The notes beneath the pieces are model-generated. The model did no database searches and was not told where the DNA came from. It was given only the letters and a program-made list of their open reading frames with translations. This document shows positions 17,898 through 26,841 of a DNA stretch of 64,000 nt, piece by piece (position 1 is the first letter of the stretch; the number at the start of each line of letters is the position of its first letter). A program made the translations under genes and the position numbers. Source of the stretch: CAVVEC01 sp963747105 (lineage in GTDB: Bacteria; Acidobacteriota; Terriglobia; Terriglobales; Acidobacteriaceae); NCBI GenBank assembly GCA_963747105.1, contig CAVVEC010000001.1:310001-374000 (forward strand), read 5' to 3'.

Positions 17898-19109
17898 ATG
17901 CCCAAACCGTCCGCCGCCAGCGGCCCACGTCCATCGATTCCGGTTTCCAGCGTGAAGATCTCGCGTCGCGGAGCCGACCGGCTCAAGCAGGGCCACGTCT
18001 GGGTCTATCGCTCCGACATCATTTCAGCGGACGGCATCCCTCCCGGCGCCATGGTCGGAGTCAAAGACGAGCGTGGCAAGTTTCTCGGGACGGCCCTGTA
18101 CAGCAGCGCCTCCCAAATCGCCATCCGCATGATTTCCCGGGATGCGGTCGGGGACCTTGCCGGCCTGCTCCGCCAGCACGTTCAGGAGGCGATCGCTTAC
18201 CGGGACCGCATCGTGCGCGATACCGACGCCTATCGCATCGTCTTCAGCGAAGCCGATTTTCTACCCGGCCTGATCGTTGATCGCTACAACGATGTGCTCT
18301 CGCTGCAGGTTCTGACCCAGGGGATGGATGCGCCGCCGGTGCGCGAAACCGTGATTTCCGAGTTAAGCGAGCAGTTGAAACCCGCTTCCATCGCCGAACG
18401 CGCCGATCCCAGGGTCCGCGAACTGGAGCACCTGCCTGCGCATGCTTCCGGCCTGCTGCACGGAGAAAAGAGCACCACGATTTTTTCCATGAACGGTGTC
18501 CGCTTTCACTACGACGCGCTGGAGGGCCAGAAAACCGGGGCCTTTCTGGATCAGCGCGAGAATTATGCCGCGGCTGCGCAGTATGCGCGAGGCGAAGCCC
18601 TCGACGTCTTCTGCTACCACGGAGGATTTGCTTTGCACCTGGCAGAGCGCTGTTCCAAAGTCACCGGAGCAGACAGCTCCCGGCCGGCTCTGGAGGTTGC
18701 TGACCGCAACGCCGCTCTGAACGAGCGCGAGGTCGAATGGATCGAGGCTAACGCGTTTGACCTGCTCCGGGACTACGCCAGCGCCGGCCACCAGTACGAC
18801 ACCATCGTCCTCGACCCCCCGGCTTTCGCCAAGAGCAGACGCAATCTGGATACGGCCATGCGCGGTTATAAAGAACTGAACTTGCGCGCCTTGAAGATGC
18901 TGCGCCCCGGCGGAATCCTGATCACCTGCTCCTGCTCCTATCATGTCAGTCCGGCCGAATTCCTTGCTGTGCTGGGCGAAGCCTCCCGAGATGTCCACAG
19001 AAATCTTCGTATCTTGGAGAACCGGACCCAGGCGAAAGACCATCCTATTTTGCTGACGGTGCCGGAAACCGCCTACTTGAAGTGCGTAATGGCTGTTGTA
19101 AGTTATTGA
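17898..19109 (+). CDS. Class I rRNA large-subunit methyltransferase, RlmI/YccW family
   Basis: A 403-residue SAM-dependent methyltransferase. An N-terminal PUA-like domain (VKISRRGADRLKQGHVWVYR) is followed by the Rossmann-type domain with the SAM loop DVFCYHGGFALHLA and the catalytic motif LDPPAFAKS. Near the C-terminus CSCSYHVSP gives further cysteines typical of 5-methylcytosine enzymes. In E. coli RlmI methylates C1962 of 23S rRNA; the same activity is likely but not proven here. ATG 17898 is chosen over the in-frame TTG 17892. Confidence 0.9.
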   Translation: MPKPSAASGPRPSIPVSSVKISRRGADRLKQGHVWVYRSDIISADGIPPGAMVGVKDERGKFLGTALYSSASQIAIRMISRDAVGDLAGLLRQHVQEAIAYRDRIVRDTDAYRIVFSEADFLPGLIVDRYNDVLSLQVLTQGMDAPPVRETVISELSEQLKPASIAERADPRVRELEHLPAHASGLLHGEKSTTIFSMNGVRFHYDALEGQKTGAFLDQRENYAAAAQYARGEALDVFCYHGGFALHLAERCSKVTGADSSRPALEVADRNAALNEREVEWIEANAFDLLRDYASAGHQYDTIVLDPPAFAKSRRNLDTAMRGYKELNLRALKMLRPGGILITCSCSYHVSPAEFLAVLGEASRDVHRNLRILENRTQAKDHPILLTVPETAYLKCVMAVVSY

Positions 19110-19129
19110 AAATGCAAAGTATGTAGTGA

Positions 19130-19158
19130 TTGACAGTAACGCGCTCATATTTTATGCT
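19130..19158 (+). promoter_or_regulatory. Sigma-70-like promoter upstream of hsp20
   Basis: TTGACA at 19130-19135, a 17-base spacer and TATGCT at 19153-19158, about 75 bases before the hsp20 start. No CIRCE-type inverted repeat was found. The leader ends in AAGGAGG nine bases before ATG. Confidence 0.6.
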
Positions 19159-19233
19159 TCTTTTGCGCTAATTAAGCATCGAAGTATGCGGAGCCGTGAA
19201 TCCATTTCCAAGATCTGAAGGAGGAATTTCGTC

Positions 19234-19722
19234 ATGACAGTACTAACCCGTTGGGAACCTTTCCGTGAGTTCAGCACCTTGCAAGACCGCATGAACCGGC
19301 TATTCCGGGATTCGTTCGGTGAGAGCCGGGAGGAAGAGTTAACCACCACCAATTTCGCACCAGCCGTGGATGTCTACGAGGACGAGCACCAGATCACGCT
19401 GAAGATCGAAGTCCCGGGCATCGAGGAGAAAGACATTGATGTCCGCATCGAGAACAACACCTTGACCGTGCATGGCGAGCGCAAGTTCGAGAGGGAAGAG
19501 AAAGAAGAGAACTATCGCCGTATCGAGCGGCAGTACGGAAGCTTCACCCGTTCCTTTACCCTGCCCACCACGGTGGATTCGGAGAAGGTTTCTGCCAACT
19601 ATGACAAGGGCGTTCTGAAGATTGCCCTGGCCAAGAAGGCGGAAGCTAAGCCGAAGCAGATCAAAGTCAATGTCGGCAGCGAGAAGACCCTTGAGGCCAA
19701 ACACGCCGCCAAAGCCGCGTAA
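19234..19722 (+). CDS. Small heat-shock protein, Hsp20/alpha-crystallin family
   Basis: A 162-residue ATP-independent holdase. The alpha-crystallin domain runs from about residue 45 (FAPAVDVYEDEHQITLKIEV) to the GVLKIALAKK motif near 132, flanked by an N-terminal arm MTVLTRWEPFREF and a charged C-terminal tail. A strong AAGGAGG sits upstream. It binds unfolding proteins in the cytosol until ClpB/DnaK act; clpB lies 1.6 kb downstream on the same strand, separated by the nucleotidyltransferase/HEPN-like module. Confidence 0.95.
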   Translation: MTVLTRWEPFREFSTLQDRMNRLFRDSFGESREEELTTTNFAPAVDVYEDEHQITLKIEVPGIEEKDIDVRIENNTLTVHGERKFEREEKEENYRRIERQYGSFTRSFTLPTTVDSEKVSANYDKGVLKIALAKKAEAKPKQIKVNVGSEKTLEAKHAAKAA

Positions 19723-19755
19723 GCAGCGTTCGCTGGGGACAACTCGACAGTTCAG

Positions 19756-19779
19756 TGTGGCGCGGACGCCCTCGCCCGC
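19756..19779. repeat. REP-like palindrome
   Basis: TGTGGCGCGGACGCCCTCGCCCGC is nearly the reverse complement of the element embedded in clpB at 22894-22916. It lies between hsp20 and the nucleotidyltransferase gene. Confidence 0.65.
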
Positions 19780-19862
19780 GAATTCCGGGAGGTGGGAGAA
19801 GTGACCGCCTCCCGTTTTGTTTGTGGTGGCGGCAGGCAGGACGGTTGGTCCACAATGAATCT

Positions 19863-20378
19863 GTGAGGGCCACGCTCGAAGTCATCAACCAGATGCAGGC
19901 CGATGGAATCATCGGCAAGTACGCCATCGGCGGAGCGGTGGGGGCGACCTTTTACTTGGAGCCGGCCGCCACCGTCGATCTGGATGTATTTGTGACCTTG
20001 CCCGTCTCAGGGGGATTGTTGAGTCTTGCCCCGATCTATGCACACCTGAAGGCGCACGGGGGGATCGAGCAAGACGAGTACATCATTCTCGATGGCTGGC
20101 CGGTGCAGTTCCTTCCGCCTGCGAACGAGCTGGAGCAAGAAGCCGTCGATAGATCCGTTGCGGTAACCGTGGAAGGGGTCCGCACCTGGATTATGACTGC
20201 TGAGCATCTGGCCGCGATTGCGCTGCGGACAGGAAGAGCGAAGGATCACAATCGAGTTTTGCAATTTGTCGAACAGAGCGCGGTGGATCGATTCAAGCTG
20301 CAAAGTATTGTCGAACGGCACGGGTTAGCCGCTAAGTGGAAGCAGTTTGAGCACAAGTATCTGAAAGGGCGCTCATGA
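19863..20378 (+). CDS. Nucleotidyltransferase-fold protein (AbiEii-like), possible antitoxin or toxin
   Basis: 171 residues from GTG 19863 (TTG 19845 is an alternative; the nearby ATG is out of frame). The segment KYAIGGAVGATFYLEPAATV followed by DLDVFV shows the nucleotidyltransferase core: GG at 23-24 and the Asp-x-Asp pair at 39 and 41. The C-terminal half is helical (TWIMTAEHLAAIALRTGRAKDHNRV). It resembles small AbiEii-type or MNT-type nucleotidyltransferases of toxin-antitoxin systems. Its stop overlaps the next ATG by four bases (ATGA), and that gene overlaps the HEPN-like gene in the same way. Which partner is toxic cannot be told from sequence. Confidence 0.75.
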   Translation: MRATLEVINQMQADGIIGKYAIGGAVGATFYLEPAATVDLDVFVTLPVSGGLLSLAPIYAHLKAHGGIEQDEYIILDGWPVQFLPPANELEQEAVDRSVAVTVEGVRTWIMTAEHLAAIALRTGRAKDHNRVLQFVEQSAVDRFKLQSIVERHGLAAKWKQFEHKYLKGRS

Positions 20379-20536
20379 GCAGGCCAAAACTACAGGCGAG
20401 GATGAGGGCACTCAGCTTCGACGAGAAGATCAAGGTTCTGGAGAAGCTACGGGACCGCAGCCGGGCGATTGCTGCCACTGGGCTGAGAGAGAAGGCGGCA
20501 GACAAAGGGCCAAAAGGCAGCAAAGGCAAATCATGA
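20375..20536 (+). CDS. 53-residue basic protein in the nucleotidyltransferase/HEPN operon
   Basis: ATG 20375 opens MSRPKLQARMRALSFDEKIK, then VLEKLRDRSRAIAATGLREK and a Lys/Gly-rich tail, stopping at 20534-20536. It has four-base ATGA overlaps with the genes on both sides, strong evidence that it is translated. The FDEKIKVLEKLRDR segment would form an amphipathic helix, and the tail is strongly basic. I do not recognise a named family. Its tight coupling suggests it works with the nucleotidyltransferase. Confidence 0.65.
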   Translation: MSRPKLQARMRALSFDEKIKVLEKLRDRSRAIAATGLREKAADKGPKGSKGKS

Positions 20537-21321
20537 GCGCGATTTCGGTTACGTCAATGGAACTGGCATCCGGTTGGACAATCGACAGAGTCCTTGATGC
20601 CACTCAAAGCAAGAACCGTCTTGAGCTGGTGCAGTTTCTGAAGGACAGATACGAAAAGAGGTTTTTCGAACCGATCGCCCTGCTTGAGAGAGAGGCAATA
20701 CGAGGTATTCCCTGGACCAATGGGAACCTTGATCCCGAGAGTCCAATTCGCCCTTACGGATTCGCAATCATGTCGCTCGCCTGCCAAATGATCGAAACAT
20801 TAGAATCGTACCGAAGGGGCATACCCACAACCAGCAAGAATGATTTTAGCTGGATGACTAAGAACGCTGGCTATAGCAGCATTCCCGCACAATTCAAGTG
20901 TGATGAGAAAACAGATATTCCGGACACGGATAAAGCCTTCGGAAGTTTTTTTTCTGACTACAGCAGCGCGTTTCCTGGTCTGAAGGGCGATGAGTTCTAT
21001 AGGAACGTGAGAAATTCATTGCTCCATCAGTCTCAAACGAGAAACGGCTGGAAACTGAATATCCACCATCCAGACGACGCCCTCTCCAAAGTAAGCGAGG
21101 TCTTCGTCGACACTGAGAAAATACTGTATCGCGATTCTTTCGTGAGCCAACTGCGTTGCTGCTTTGCAAAGTTCGTCGAACATCTTGCACAACATTGCGG
21201 TAATGACGAGATATGGAAGAAACCAGAGCGCAAGATCTGGTGGATCGCTTGGCTTAGTGACCAGGAGTATGTCGCAACTTGGCTGAAGGATCACGAGCAG
21301 GATAAAGGCAAAGAGAAATAA
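20533..21321 (+). CDS. Hypothetical protein with a HEPN-like Rx4H motif
   Basis: 262 residues, mostly helical. The key feature is EFYRNVRNSLLHQSQTRNGW (about 155-173): R160-N-S-L-L-H165 matches the R-x4-6-H signature of HEPN ribonucleases, and the flanking LLHQ...GW pattern recurs in bacterial proteins of unknown function. The rest is not recognised. It is translationally coupled (ATGA) to the small protein and nucleotidyltransferase upstream and ends 3 bases before clpB. The gene is visibly more A/T-rich than clpB or hsp20. A HEPN toxin with a nucleotidyltransferase partner is the leading reading, but it rests on one motif and context. Confidence 0.65.
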   Translation: MSAISVTSMELASGWTIDRVLDATQSKNRLELVQFLKDRYEKRFFEPIALLEREAIRGIPWTNGNLDPESPIRPYGFAIMSLACQMIETLESYRRGIPTTSKNDFSWMTKNAGYSSIPAQFKCDEKTDIPDTDKAFGSFFSDYSSAFPGLKGDEFYRNVRNSLLHQSQTRNGWKLNIHHPDDALSKVSEVFVDTEKILYRDSFVSQLRCCFAKFVEHLAQHCGNDEIWKKPERKIWWIAWLSDQEYVATWLKDHEQDKGKEK

Positions 21322-21324
21322 CTT

Positions 21325-23973
21325 ATGGCAATTCGTTGGGATAAATTCACAGTCAAAGCGCAGGAAGCCGTGCAGCGCGCCGGCAGCCTGGCCTCGGAGC
21401 ACGGCAATCCCGAACTCATGCCCGTGCACCTGGTGGCCGCGCTGGTCGAGGACAAGGAAGGCATCGTGCCGCCGGTCCTAGAGAAGATCGGCATCGGCCC
21501 GCAAGCCGTCTTGCACGACGCTTACAGCGAAATTGACCGCCTGCCCAAAGTTTCCGGCGGCGCGGCACAAGCTACGCTTTCGAACGCGGTCAACCAACTT
21601 CTCGAACAAGCCTTCAAAGAAGCCGCCAACTTCAAGGACGAATACGTCTCGACCGAACACTTGCTGCTGGCAGCGACGCAGCTCAAGAAAGATCCGGCGC
21701 AGGTGATTCTGGCCCGCCACGGAGCCACGTATGACGCCATTCTGAAAGCTCTCACCGCCGTGCGCGGTTCGCAGAAAGTGACCGATCAGAATCCTGAAGC
21801 TAAATACCAGGCGCTGGAGCGCTATGCCCGCGATCTCACCGAGCAGGCTCGCCGGGGCAAGCTGGATCCCGTCATTGGTCGCGACGAAGAAATTCGCCGC
21901 GTAGTGCAAGTCCTCTCCCGCCGCACCAAGAACAATCCCGTTCTGATCGGTGAACCCGGAGTGGGCAAGACCGCGATCGTGGAAGGCTTGGCCCAGCGCA
22001 TCATCTCCGGCGATGTTCCCGAAGCGCTGAAGAACAAGCGTGTAGTAGCGCTCGACTTGGGCGCGATGCTGGCCGGAGCCAAGTATCGCGGGGAGTTCGA
22101 AGACCGCCTGAAAGCGGTGCTAAAAGAGATCGAAGACTCCCAGGGCCAGATTATTCTGTTCATCGACGAACTGCATACGCTGGTGGGGGCAGGTGCGGCG
22201 GAAGGCGCCATTGACGCCTCCAACATGCTGAAGCCGGCGCTGGCTCGTGGCGAACTGCGAGCGGTCGGGGCAACCACCCTGAACGAGTATCGCAAGTACA
22301 TCGAAAAGGATGCGGCCCTCGAACGCCGCTTCCAGATCGTCTATGTAGGCGAGCCAAACGTCGAAGACACCATTGCAATTCTACGCGGCTTGAAAGAGCG
22401 CTACGAAGTACACCACGGCGTCCGCATCAAAGATTCGGCGATTGTTGCGGCCGCGACGCTGTCTCATCGCTATATCTCCGACCGTTTCCTACCCGACAAG
22501 GCTATTGACCTGATTGACGAGGCCGCAGCCTCGCTGCGCATCCAGATTGATTCCTTGCCGACGGACATTGACCAGCTCGAACGGCGCGCCACCCAGCTCG
22601 AAATCGAGAAGCAGGCGCTCAAGAAGGAAAGCGACCCAAACTCGAACGAGCGCCTGGCCCTCATTGACAAGGAACTGGCGGAGATTCGCGAAAAATCCAC
22701 CGCTCTCAAAGCGAATTGGAAAAAAGAAAAAGACCTGATTGCGCGTTCGCGGAGCCTCAAGGAAAAAATCGAACAACTGAAGATCGAAGAGCAGGCGGAG
22801 GAGCGCAAGGGCAACCTGCAGCGCGTGGCGGAGATCCGCTATGGCTTGCTGCGCCAGGCGGAAGAGGAGTTGAAAAAGTTGACCGAAAAGGCCGCGGGCG
22901 AGGGCGCCCGCGCCACAAGGATGCTGAAGGAAGAAGTGGATGAAGAAGACGTCGCCCGCATTGTCTCCAAGTGGACCGGCATTCCGGTGTCGAGGATGCT
23001 CGAAGGCGAAGTCAAGAAGCTGATCACGATGGAAGGGCGGCTGCGCCAGCGCGTGGTGGGCCAGGACGCCGCTCTGGAGCGGGTTGCCAACGCCATCCGC
23101 CGCTCGCGCGCGGGCTTGAGCGACCCCAAGCGGCCTATCGGTAGCTTCATCTTTCTCGGTCCCACCGGCGTGGGCAAAACCGAACTGGCTCGCGCCCTCG
23201 CCGAGTTCCTGTTCGACGACGAACACGCTCTGCTGCGCATTGATATGTCCGAGTACATGGAGAAGCACGCGGTGTCGCGGCTGATCGGTGCGCCTCCGGG
23301 ATATGTGGGCTACGAAGAGGGCGGCCAGCTCACCGAGCAAGTCCGGCGGCGGCCCTATGCCGTCATCCTGTTCGATGAAATCGAAAAGGCGCATCCCGAT
23401 GTGTTCAACATCCTGCTGCAAATCATGGACGATGGCCGCCTGACCGACGGCAAGGGCCGCACCGTGGATTTCCGGAACACGGTCATCATCATGACCTCGA
23501 ATATCGGTTCCGCCTACCTGCAAGCTGAAAGCATGCGGACCCCCGAGGATTTCGAACAGGCTAGTAAGCAGGTGATGAATGCCCTGCACGGGCACTTCAA
23601 GCCGGAGTTTCTGAACCGCGTGGACGACATCATCATCTTCCGCCCGCTGGGCAAGGAACAGTTAGTAAAGATCATCGATCTGCGCCTGGAAGATGTGCGG
23701 CGTCTGCTGGCCGATCGCAAGATCTCGCTCGAACTGACCGATGTTGCCAAAGACCTGCTCTTCACCGAGGGTTTCGATCCGAACTTTGGCGCGCGGCCAT
23801 TGAAGCGGGCGATCCAGAAGCTGGTACAGGACCCGCTGGCGTTGAAGATTCTCGACGGTGAAATATTGCACGGCGATCACGTGATCGTGGATGCCGACAA
23901 ACGCGCCGGCAAGATGAAATTCGAGGTCAGCAAGCGGGTGGGCGAAAAAGAACCGGTCAAGGCGAAGCGCTGA
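21325..23973 (+). CDS. clpB: ATP-dependent disaggregase ClpB
   Basis: An 882-residue Hsp100 that pulls proteins out of aggregates with DnaK. It has the N domain (FTVKAQEAVQRAGSLASEHG), NBD1 with Walker A GEPGVGKT, the coiled-coil middle domain that defines ClpB (about 410-530), NBD2 with GPTGVGKT, and the DEIEKAHPDVFN Walker B region. It is intact except for a short in-frame insert, KAAGEGARATRM (about 523-534), made of REP DNA. Starts at ATG 21325, immediately after the HEPN-like gene, so part of its expression may be read-through from upstream. Confidence 0.96.
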   Translation: MAIRWDKFTVKAQEAVQRAGSLASEHGNPELMPVHLVAALVEDKEGIVPPVLEKIGIGPQAVLHDAYSEIDRLPKVSGGAAQATLSNAVNQLLEQAFKEAANFKDEYVSTEHLLLAATQLKKDPAQVILARHGATYDAILKALTAVRGSQKVTDQNPEAKYQALERYARDLTEQARRGKLDPVIGRDEEIRRVVQVLSRRTKNNPVLIGEPGVGKTAIVEGLAQRIISGDVPEALKNKRVVALDLGAMLAGAKYRGEFEDRLKAVLKEIEDSQGQIILFIDELHTLVGAGAAEGAIDASNMLKPALARGELRAVGATTLNEYRKYIEKDAALERRFQIVYVGEPNVEDTIAILRGLKERYEVHHGVRIKDSAIVAAATLSHRYISDRFLPDKAIDLIDEAAASLRIQIDSLPTDIDQLERRATQLEIEKQALKKESDPNSNERLALIDKELAEIREKSTALKANWKKEKDLIARSRSLKEKIEQLKIEEQAEERKGNLQRVAEIRYGLLRQAEEELKKLTEKAAGEGARATRMLKEEVDEEDVARIVSKWTGIPVSRMLEGEVKKLITMEGRLRQRVVGQDAALERVANAIRRSRAGLSDPKRPIGSFIFLGPTGVGKTELARALAEFLFDDEHALLRIDMSEYMEKHAVSRLIGAPPGYVGYEEGGQLTEQVRRRPYAVILFDEIEKAHPDVFNILLQIMDDGRLTDGKGRTVDFRNTVIIMTSNIGSAYLQAESMRTPEDFEQASKQVMNALHGHFKPEFLNRVDDIIIFRPLGKEQLVKIIDLRLEDVRRLLADRKISLELTDVAKDLLFTEGFDPNFGARPLKRAIQKLVQDPLALKILDGEILHGDHVIVDADKRAGKMKFEVSKRVGEKEPVKAKR
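22894..22911. repeat. REP-like palindrome inside clpB
   Basis: GCGGGCG-AGGG-CGCCCGC, then GCCACA, matches the reverse complement of the dispersed element at 19756. It is read in frame as AAGEGARAT at the end of the middle domain, just before LKEEVDEEDVARIVSKWTG. Confidence 0.6.
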
Positions 23974-24013
23974 CTTCCTTTGCCGCAGATTTCCGCAGGT
24001 GAACGCTGATGGA

Positions 24014-24034
24014 GGACGGGCATCCCCGCCCGTC
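24014..24034. repeat. REP-like palindrome
   Basis: GGACGGG...CCCGTC element of the same family as 8559 and 9203, just after the clpB stop. Confidence 0.55.
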
Positions 24035-24046
24035 GAGCGTGCACCC

Positions 24047-24466
24047 CTATGCGGTCCTTGCTGATTTTGAGAACTGCTCGGCCACCTGCGTTTGCCACAG
24101 ATACCACACCACAGTGGTGCGAACGATAATCCCTAACGCTCCCCGAATAAGGGGCCAGCGAAACTCCACCGTTGCAGCAGAAACACTGGGCACGACCATC
24201 ACGATGCCCACAAATCCCACCGCAATTGCCGCGCGGCGGGCCCAGTTGTGCAGGCGAAGAAGACCCCAACCGATCAGTGCTCCCAAGCTGCCCATGAGCA
24301 AGAACATGTACGGTCCGGCGACCTCCAATCCGTTGAGGAGCGGGGCTCCCAGCGCCATGGAGACAACTCCCGGCCTGCCCAGCATGATTGCGCCAAGGCC
24401 GAACAGGTACCCCGCAACCAGGCAGAAGAGAACCGCGATCGCCGTTACGCCGGCAGGACGCTGCAT
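24047..24466 (-). CDS. Four-span membrane protein, unknown
   Basis: 139 residues from ATG 24466 (MQRPAGVTAIAVLFCLVAGY). Upstream in-frame codons fall inside a dispersed repeat, so that start is preferred. About four hydrophobic segments are separated by short loops, with a charged C-terminus (WQTQVAEQFSKSARTA). No recognised family; an acidobacterial conserved membrane protein is plausible. Confidence 0.65.
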   Translation of the reverse strand: MQRPAGVTAIAVLFCLVAGYLFGLGAIMLGRPGVVSMALGAPLLNGLEVAGPYMFLLMGSLGALIGWGLLRLHNWARRAAIAVGFVGIVMVVPSVSAATVEFRWPLIRGALGIIVRTTVVWYLWQTQVAEQFSKSARTA

Positions 24467-24488
24467 GAAGAGAATTGTTCTAAGCGCC

Positions 24489-24672
24489 GTCATCTTGAGC
24501 GAAGTTGTCGGGCGCGAAGCGAACGACAGCGCAGTCAAAGGACCCCGGAAACGGTCGCAGCGCGTCCCCGCATCAGGGAATTCTCCGATAACTCGCATCG
24601 CAAAAACGCCTTGTCACGTTCCTTTCCCACGGGCAGTGGGAGGTCCTTCGACTCCGTAGCTCTCAGGATGAC
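24489..24672. repeat. Dispersed imperfect palindromic repeat
   Basis: Starts GTCATCTTGAGCGAAG and ends CTCAGGATGAC, the same outer arms as the GTCATTCCGAG...CGGAATGAC elements at 33922, 59869, 62441 and 63448. It separates the membrane-protein and pirin genes. Confidence 0.55.
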
Positions 24673-24681
24673 AGTGCCTTT

Positions 24682-25380
24682 TCACGCCAAGTCGAACAGA
24701 AGGACTTCCACGTCTTCTGTGGCTTTGATGTCCAGCGTACGCTCGTCGCTGATCGCGGCGCCATCTCCCTGCACCAGCGACTTCCCATTTAATTCCAATG
24801 CACCCTTGGCAAGCTGCAGCCAGGCGTACCGGCCCTTTGCCAAATCATGCGTCACCGACTGGTCAGGCGATAACAAACTGACGTACAACCGCGCGTCCTG
24901 ATGAATGCTCACCGAACCGTCTTTGCCATCGGGCGAAGCGATCAGTCGAAGCCGGCCGTGCTTTTCTGACTCCGGAAACGCTTTCTGCTCGTAACTGGGT
25001 TCATAACCCTGGCGATCCGGCATGATCCAGATTTGCAGCAGGTGAACCGGTTCCTTGTCCGAGTGATTCATTTCGCTGTGCCGAATGCCCTTGCCCGCGC
25101 TCATGCGCTGTCCGTCACCAGGCCGAATCACCGAACCGGTGCCCAGGCTGTCCTTGTGCTCGAGCGCGCCCTCCAGAACATAGGTAATGATCTCCATGTC
25201 CCGGTGCGGATGAGTAGGAAACCCTCCGCCAGGCGCCACCCGGTCCTCATTGATGACGCGCAGGGAGCGGAATCCCATGAAGCGCGGGTCGTGATACTGA
25301 TCGAAGGAAAAAGTGTGACGGGTGTTCAGCCAGCCGTAGTCTCCTCCACCCCGTTCGTTGCTACGCCGAATGTTGATCAT
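24682..25380 (-). CDS. Pirin-family protein (bicupin)
   Basis: A 232-residue pirin. The N-terminal cupin carries the metal ligands HPHRDMEIITYVLEG, EHKDS and GIRHSEMNHS. The second cupin covers roughly residues 130-232. Bacterial pirins of this type (E. coli YhhW) can have quercetin dioxygenase activity, while others act as redox sensors. ATG 25380 (MINIRRSNERGGG) gives the usual N-terminus. Monocistronic, followed by a dispersed repeat. Confidence 0.92.
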   Translation of the reverse strand: MINIRRSNERGGGDYGWLNTRHTFSFDQYHDPRFMGFRSLRVINEDRVAPGGGFPTHPHRDMEIITYVLEGALEHKDSLGTGSVIRPGDGQRMSAGKGIRHSEMNHSDKEPVHLLQIWIMPDRQGYEPSYEQKAFPESEKHGRLRLIASPDGKDGSVSIHQDARLYVSLLSPDQSVTHDLAKGRYAWLQLAKGALELNGKSLVQGDGAAISDERTLDIKATEDVEVLLFDLA

Positions 25381-25479
25381 GATTTAATTCTCGTTATAAC
25401 GACTATTGTCTTAGATGAGGGAAATCATTGAAGGATTCGGAGGATCCGTGCCGCAGGCCGCTTAAGATTCCCGCGAGGG

Positions 25480-25788
25480 TTACTTCTTCTCGTTCTTCTT
25501 GGAAGTGGAAGGCGCTTCCGACTTGGGCTTTTCTTCCTTCTTGGATGTGGCCTCGCCTTTCGAGCTGGAATCCCCGGTCGTGGAAGTGGAAGAAGAAGAC
25601 GCCGGAGACTTTTTGGCGTAGTCGGTCACGTACCATCCTGAGCCTTTGAACTGCACCGCGGGCGCGGTAATGGTCTGTTCGACCGGTCCGCCGCAATCCG
25701 GGCATTTCTTGATGTGGGGATCGGAAAACTTCTGGATCCGTTCAAAGCGGTGATGGCACTTCTTACACTCGTACTCGTAAAGTGGCAT
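25480..25788 (-). CDS. FmdB-family zinc-ribbon protein with a long Ser/Lys tail
   Basis: The first 55 residues are the FmdB regulatory-protein zinc ribbon: MPLYEYECKKC with C8, C11, then C29 and C32 in KKCPDCGGPV, followed by APAVQFKGSGWYVTDY. After that comes an unusual tail of about 45 residues almost entirely of Ser, Thr, Lys and Glu. FmdB was named for a possible regulator of a formamidase operon, but the role of most homologues is unknown. Confidence 0.85.
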   Translation of the reverse strand: MPLYEYECKKCHHRFERIQKFSDPHIKKCPDCGGPVEQTITAPAVQFKGSGWYVTDYAKKSPASSSSTSTTGDSSSKGEATSKKEEKPKSEAPSTSKKNEKK

Positions 25789-25893
25789 GGACTCCCTGAA
25801 ACAGCGTTGCTAAGATAACTCTGATACTGCGTGTCGGCTTCGAAGAGTTCTAAGGTGACACGTAGGGTCAGTCGTTCTCCGTCTTACGGGCCG

Positions 25894-26818
25894 ATGCAAG
25901 GCTCGTCAGCCCGTGATAGACCCGGTCCGACGGTGATAGACTCGCCTCGTGAATCGGAAGAAGATCCGAAGGGCGTAGCTCCCGGGCTTTACCTGGTGGC
26001 CACGCCAATCGGGAATCTGGAAGACATCACCCTGCGCGCGCTGCGGGTGCTGAAGGAAGCGGATGTGATCGCCTGCGAGGATACCCGCCAGACGCAGAAG
26101 CTGCTGAACCATTACGGCATCACGACCCGCACCACCAGCTATCACGAGCACAATGAAATGATGCGTGCTCCCGAACTTGTGCTCGAACTGGAGCAAGGTG
26201 CGCGTATCGCACTGGTGACCGACGCCGGCATGCCGGGGATTTCCGATCCCGGCTTCCGGCTGATCTCGCTAGCCATCCGGCATCATGTGCCGGTGGTGCC
26301 GATTCCCGGCGCGTCGGCGTTCCTGGCGGCCTTAGTGGCCAGCGGCCTGCCGACGGACTCTTTCCGCTTCAGCGGATTCCTCCCGGCAAAACCTGGCCAG
26401 CGCAAAACGTTTCTGGAGACCATTCGCGATTCGCCGCGAACCCAGGTGCTCTATGAAGCGCCGCATCGAGTGAAAGAAGCCTTGCAGAATGTTGTCGAAA
26501 TATTGGGAGCCGAGCGGCATGTGGTGGTGGCTCGCGAAGTGACCAAGATTCATGAAGAGTTTCTCCGCGGACGCGCGGGGGAGGTTCTGCAGGCGTTGAA
26601 TGCCGAGAAGTGAGGTCAAGGGCGAGATCACTTTGCTGATCGGCAAGGCGGAGGAAACTACACCAAAGACCGTGCCTGCATCGACAAGCGTCCGCCAAAG
26701 AGTGGAACAAATCATGACGGAAGAGAAGTTGGACGAGAAAGCCGCGCTGAAGAAAGTCGCGAAAGAGATGGGGGTCTCGAAGAGCGAAGCCTATCGCGAA
26801 CTGCAGAGGAGTAAGTGA
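25894..26818 (+). pseudogene. rsmI: 16S rRNA 2'-O-methyltransferase RsmI, frameshifted near the C-terminus
   Basis: RsmI methylates the ribose of C1402 in 16S rRNA. The catalytic part is complete: GLYLVATPIGNLEDIT, ACEDTRQTQKLLNHYGI, VTDAGMPGISDPGFRL and VPIPGASAFLAAL. It stops early at TGA 26611-26613, but the next frame continues directly with SEVKGEITLLIGKAEET and the helix-turn-helix of the RsmI C-terminal domain (ALKKVAKEMGVSKSEAYREL), ending at 26818. Removing one base at about 26611 restores a full-length protein. Starts at ATG 25894 or GTG 25933 are both possible. Confidence 0.9.
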
Positions 26819-26841
26819 ACAATTGGCGCACGCGCACTACT

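Noticed and set aside
22489..23595. Long antisense frame opposite clpB
   Set aside because: A shadow of high-GC coding; clpB itself is unmistakable.
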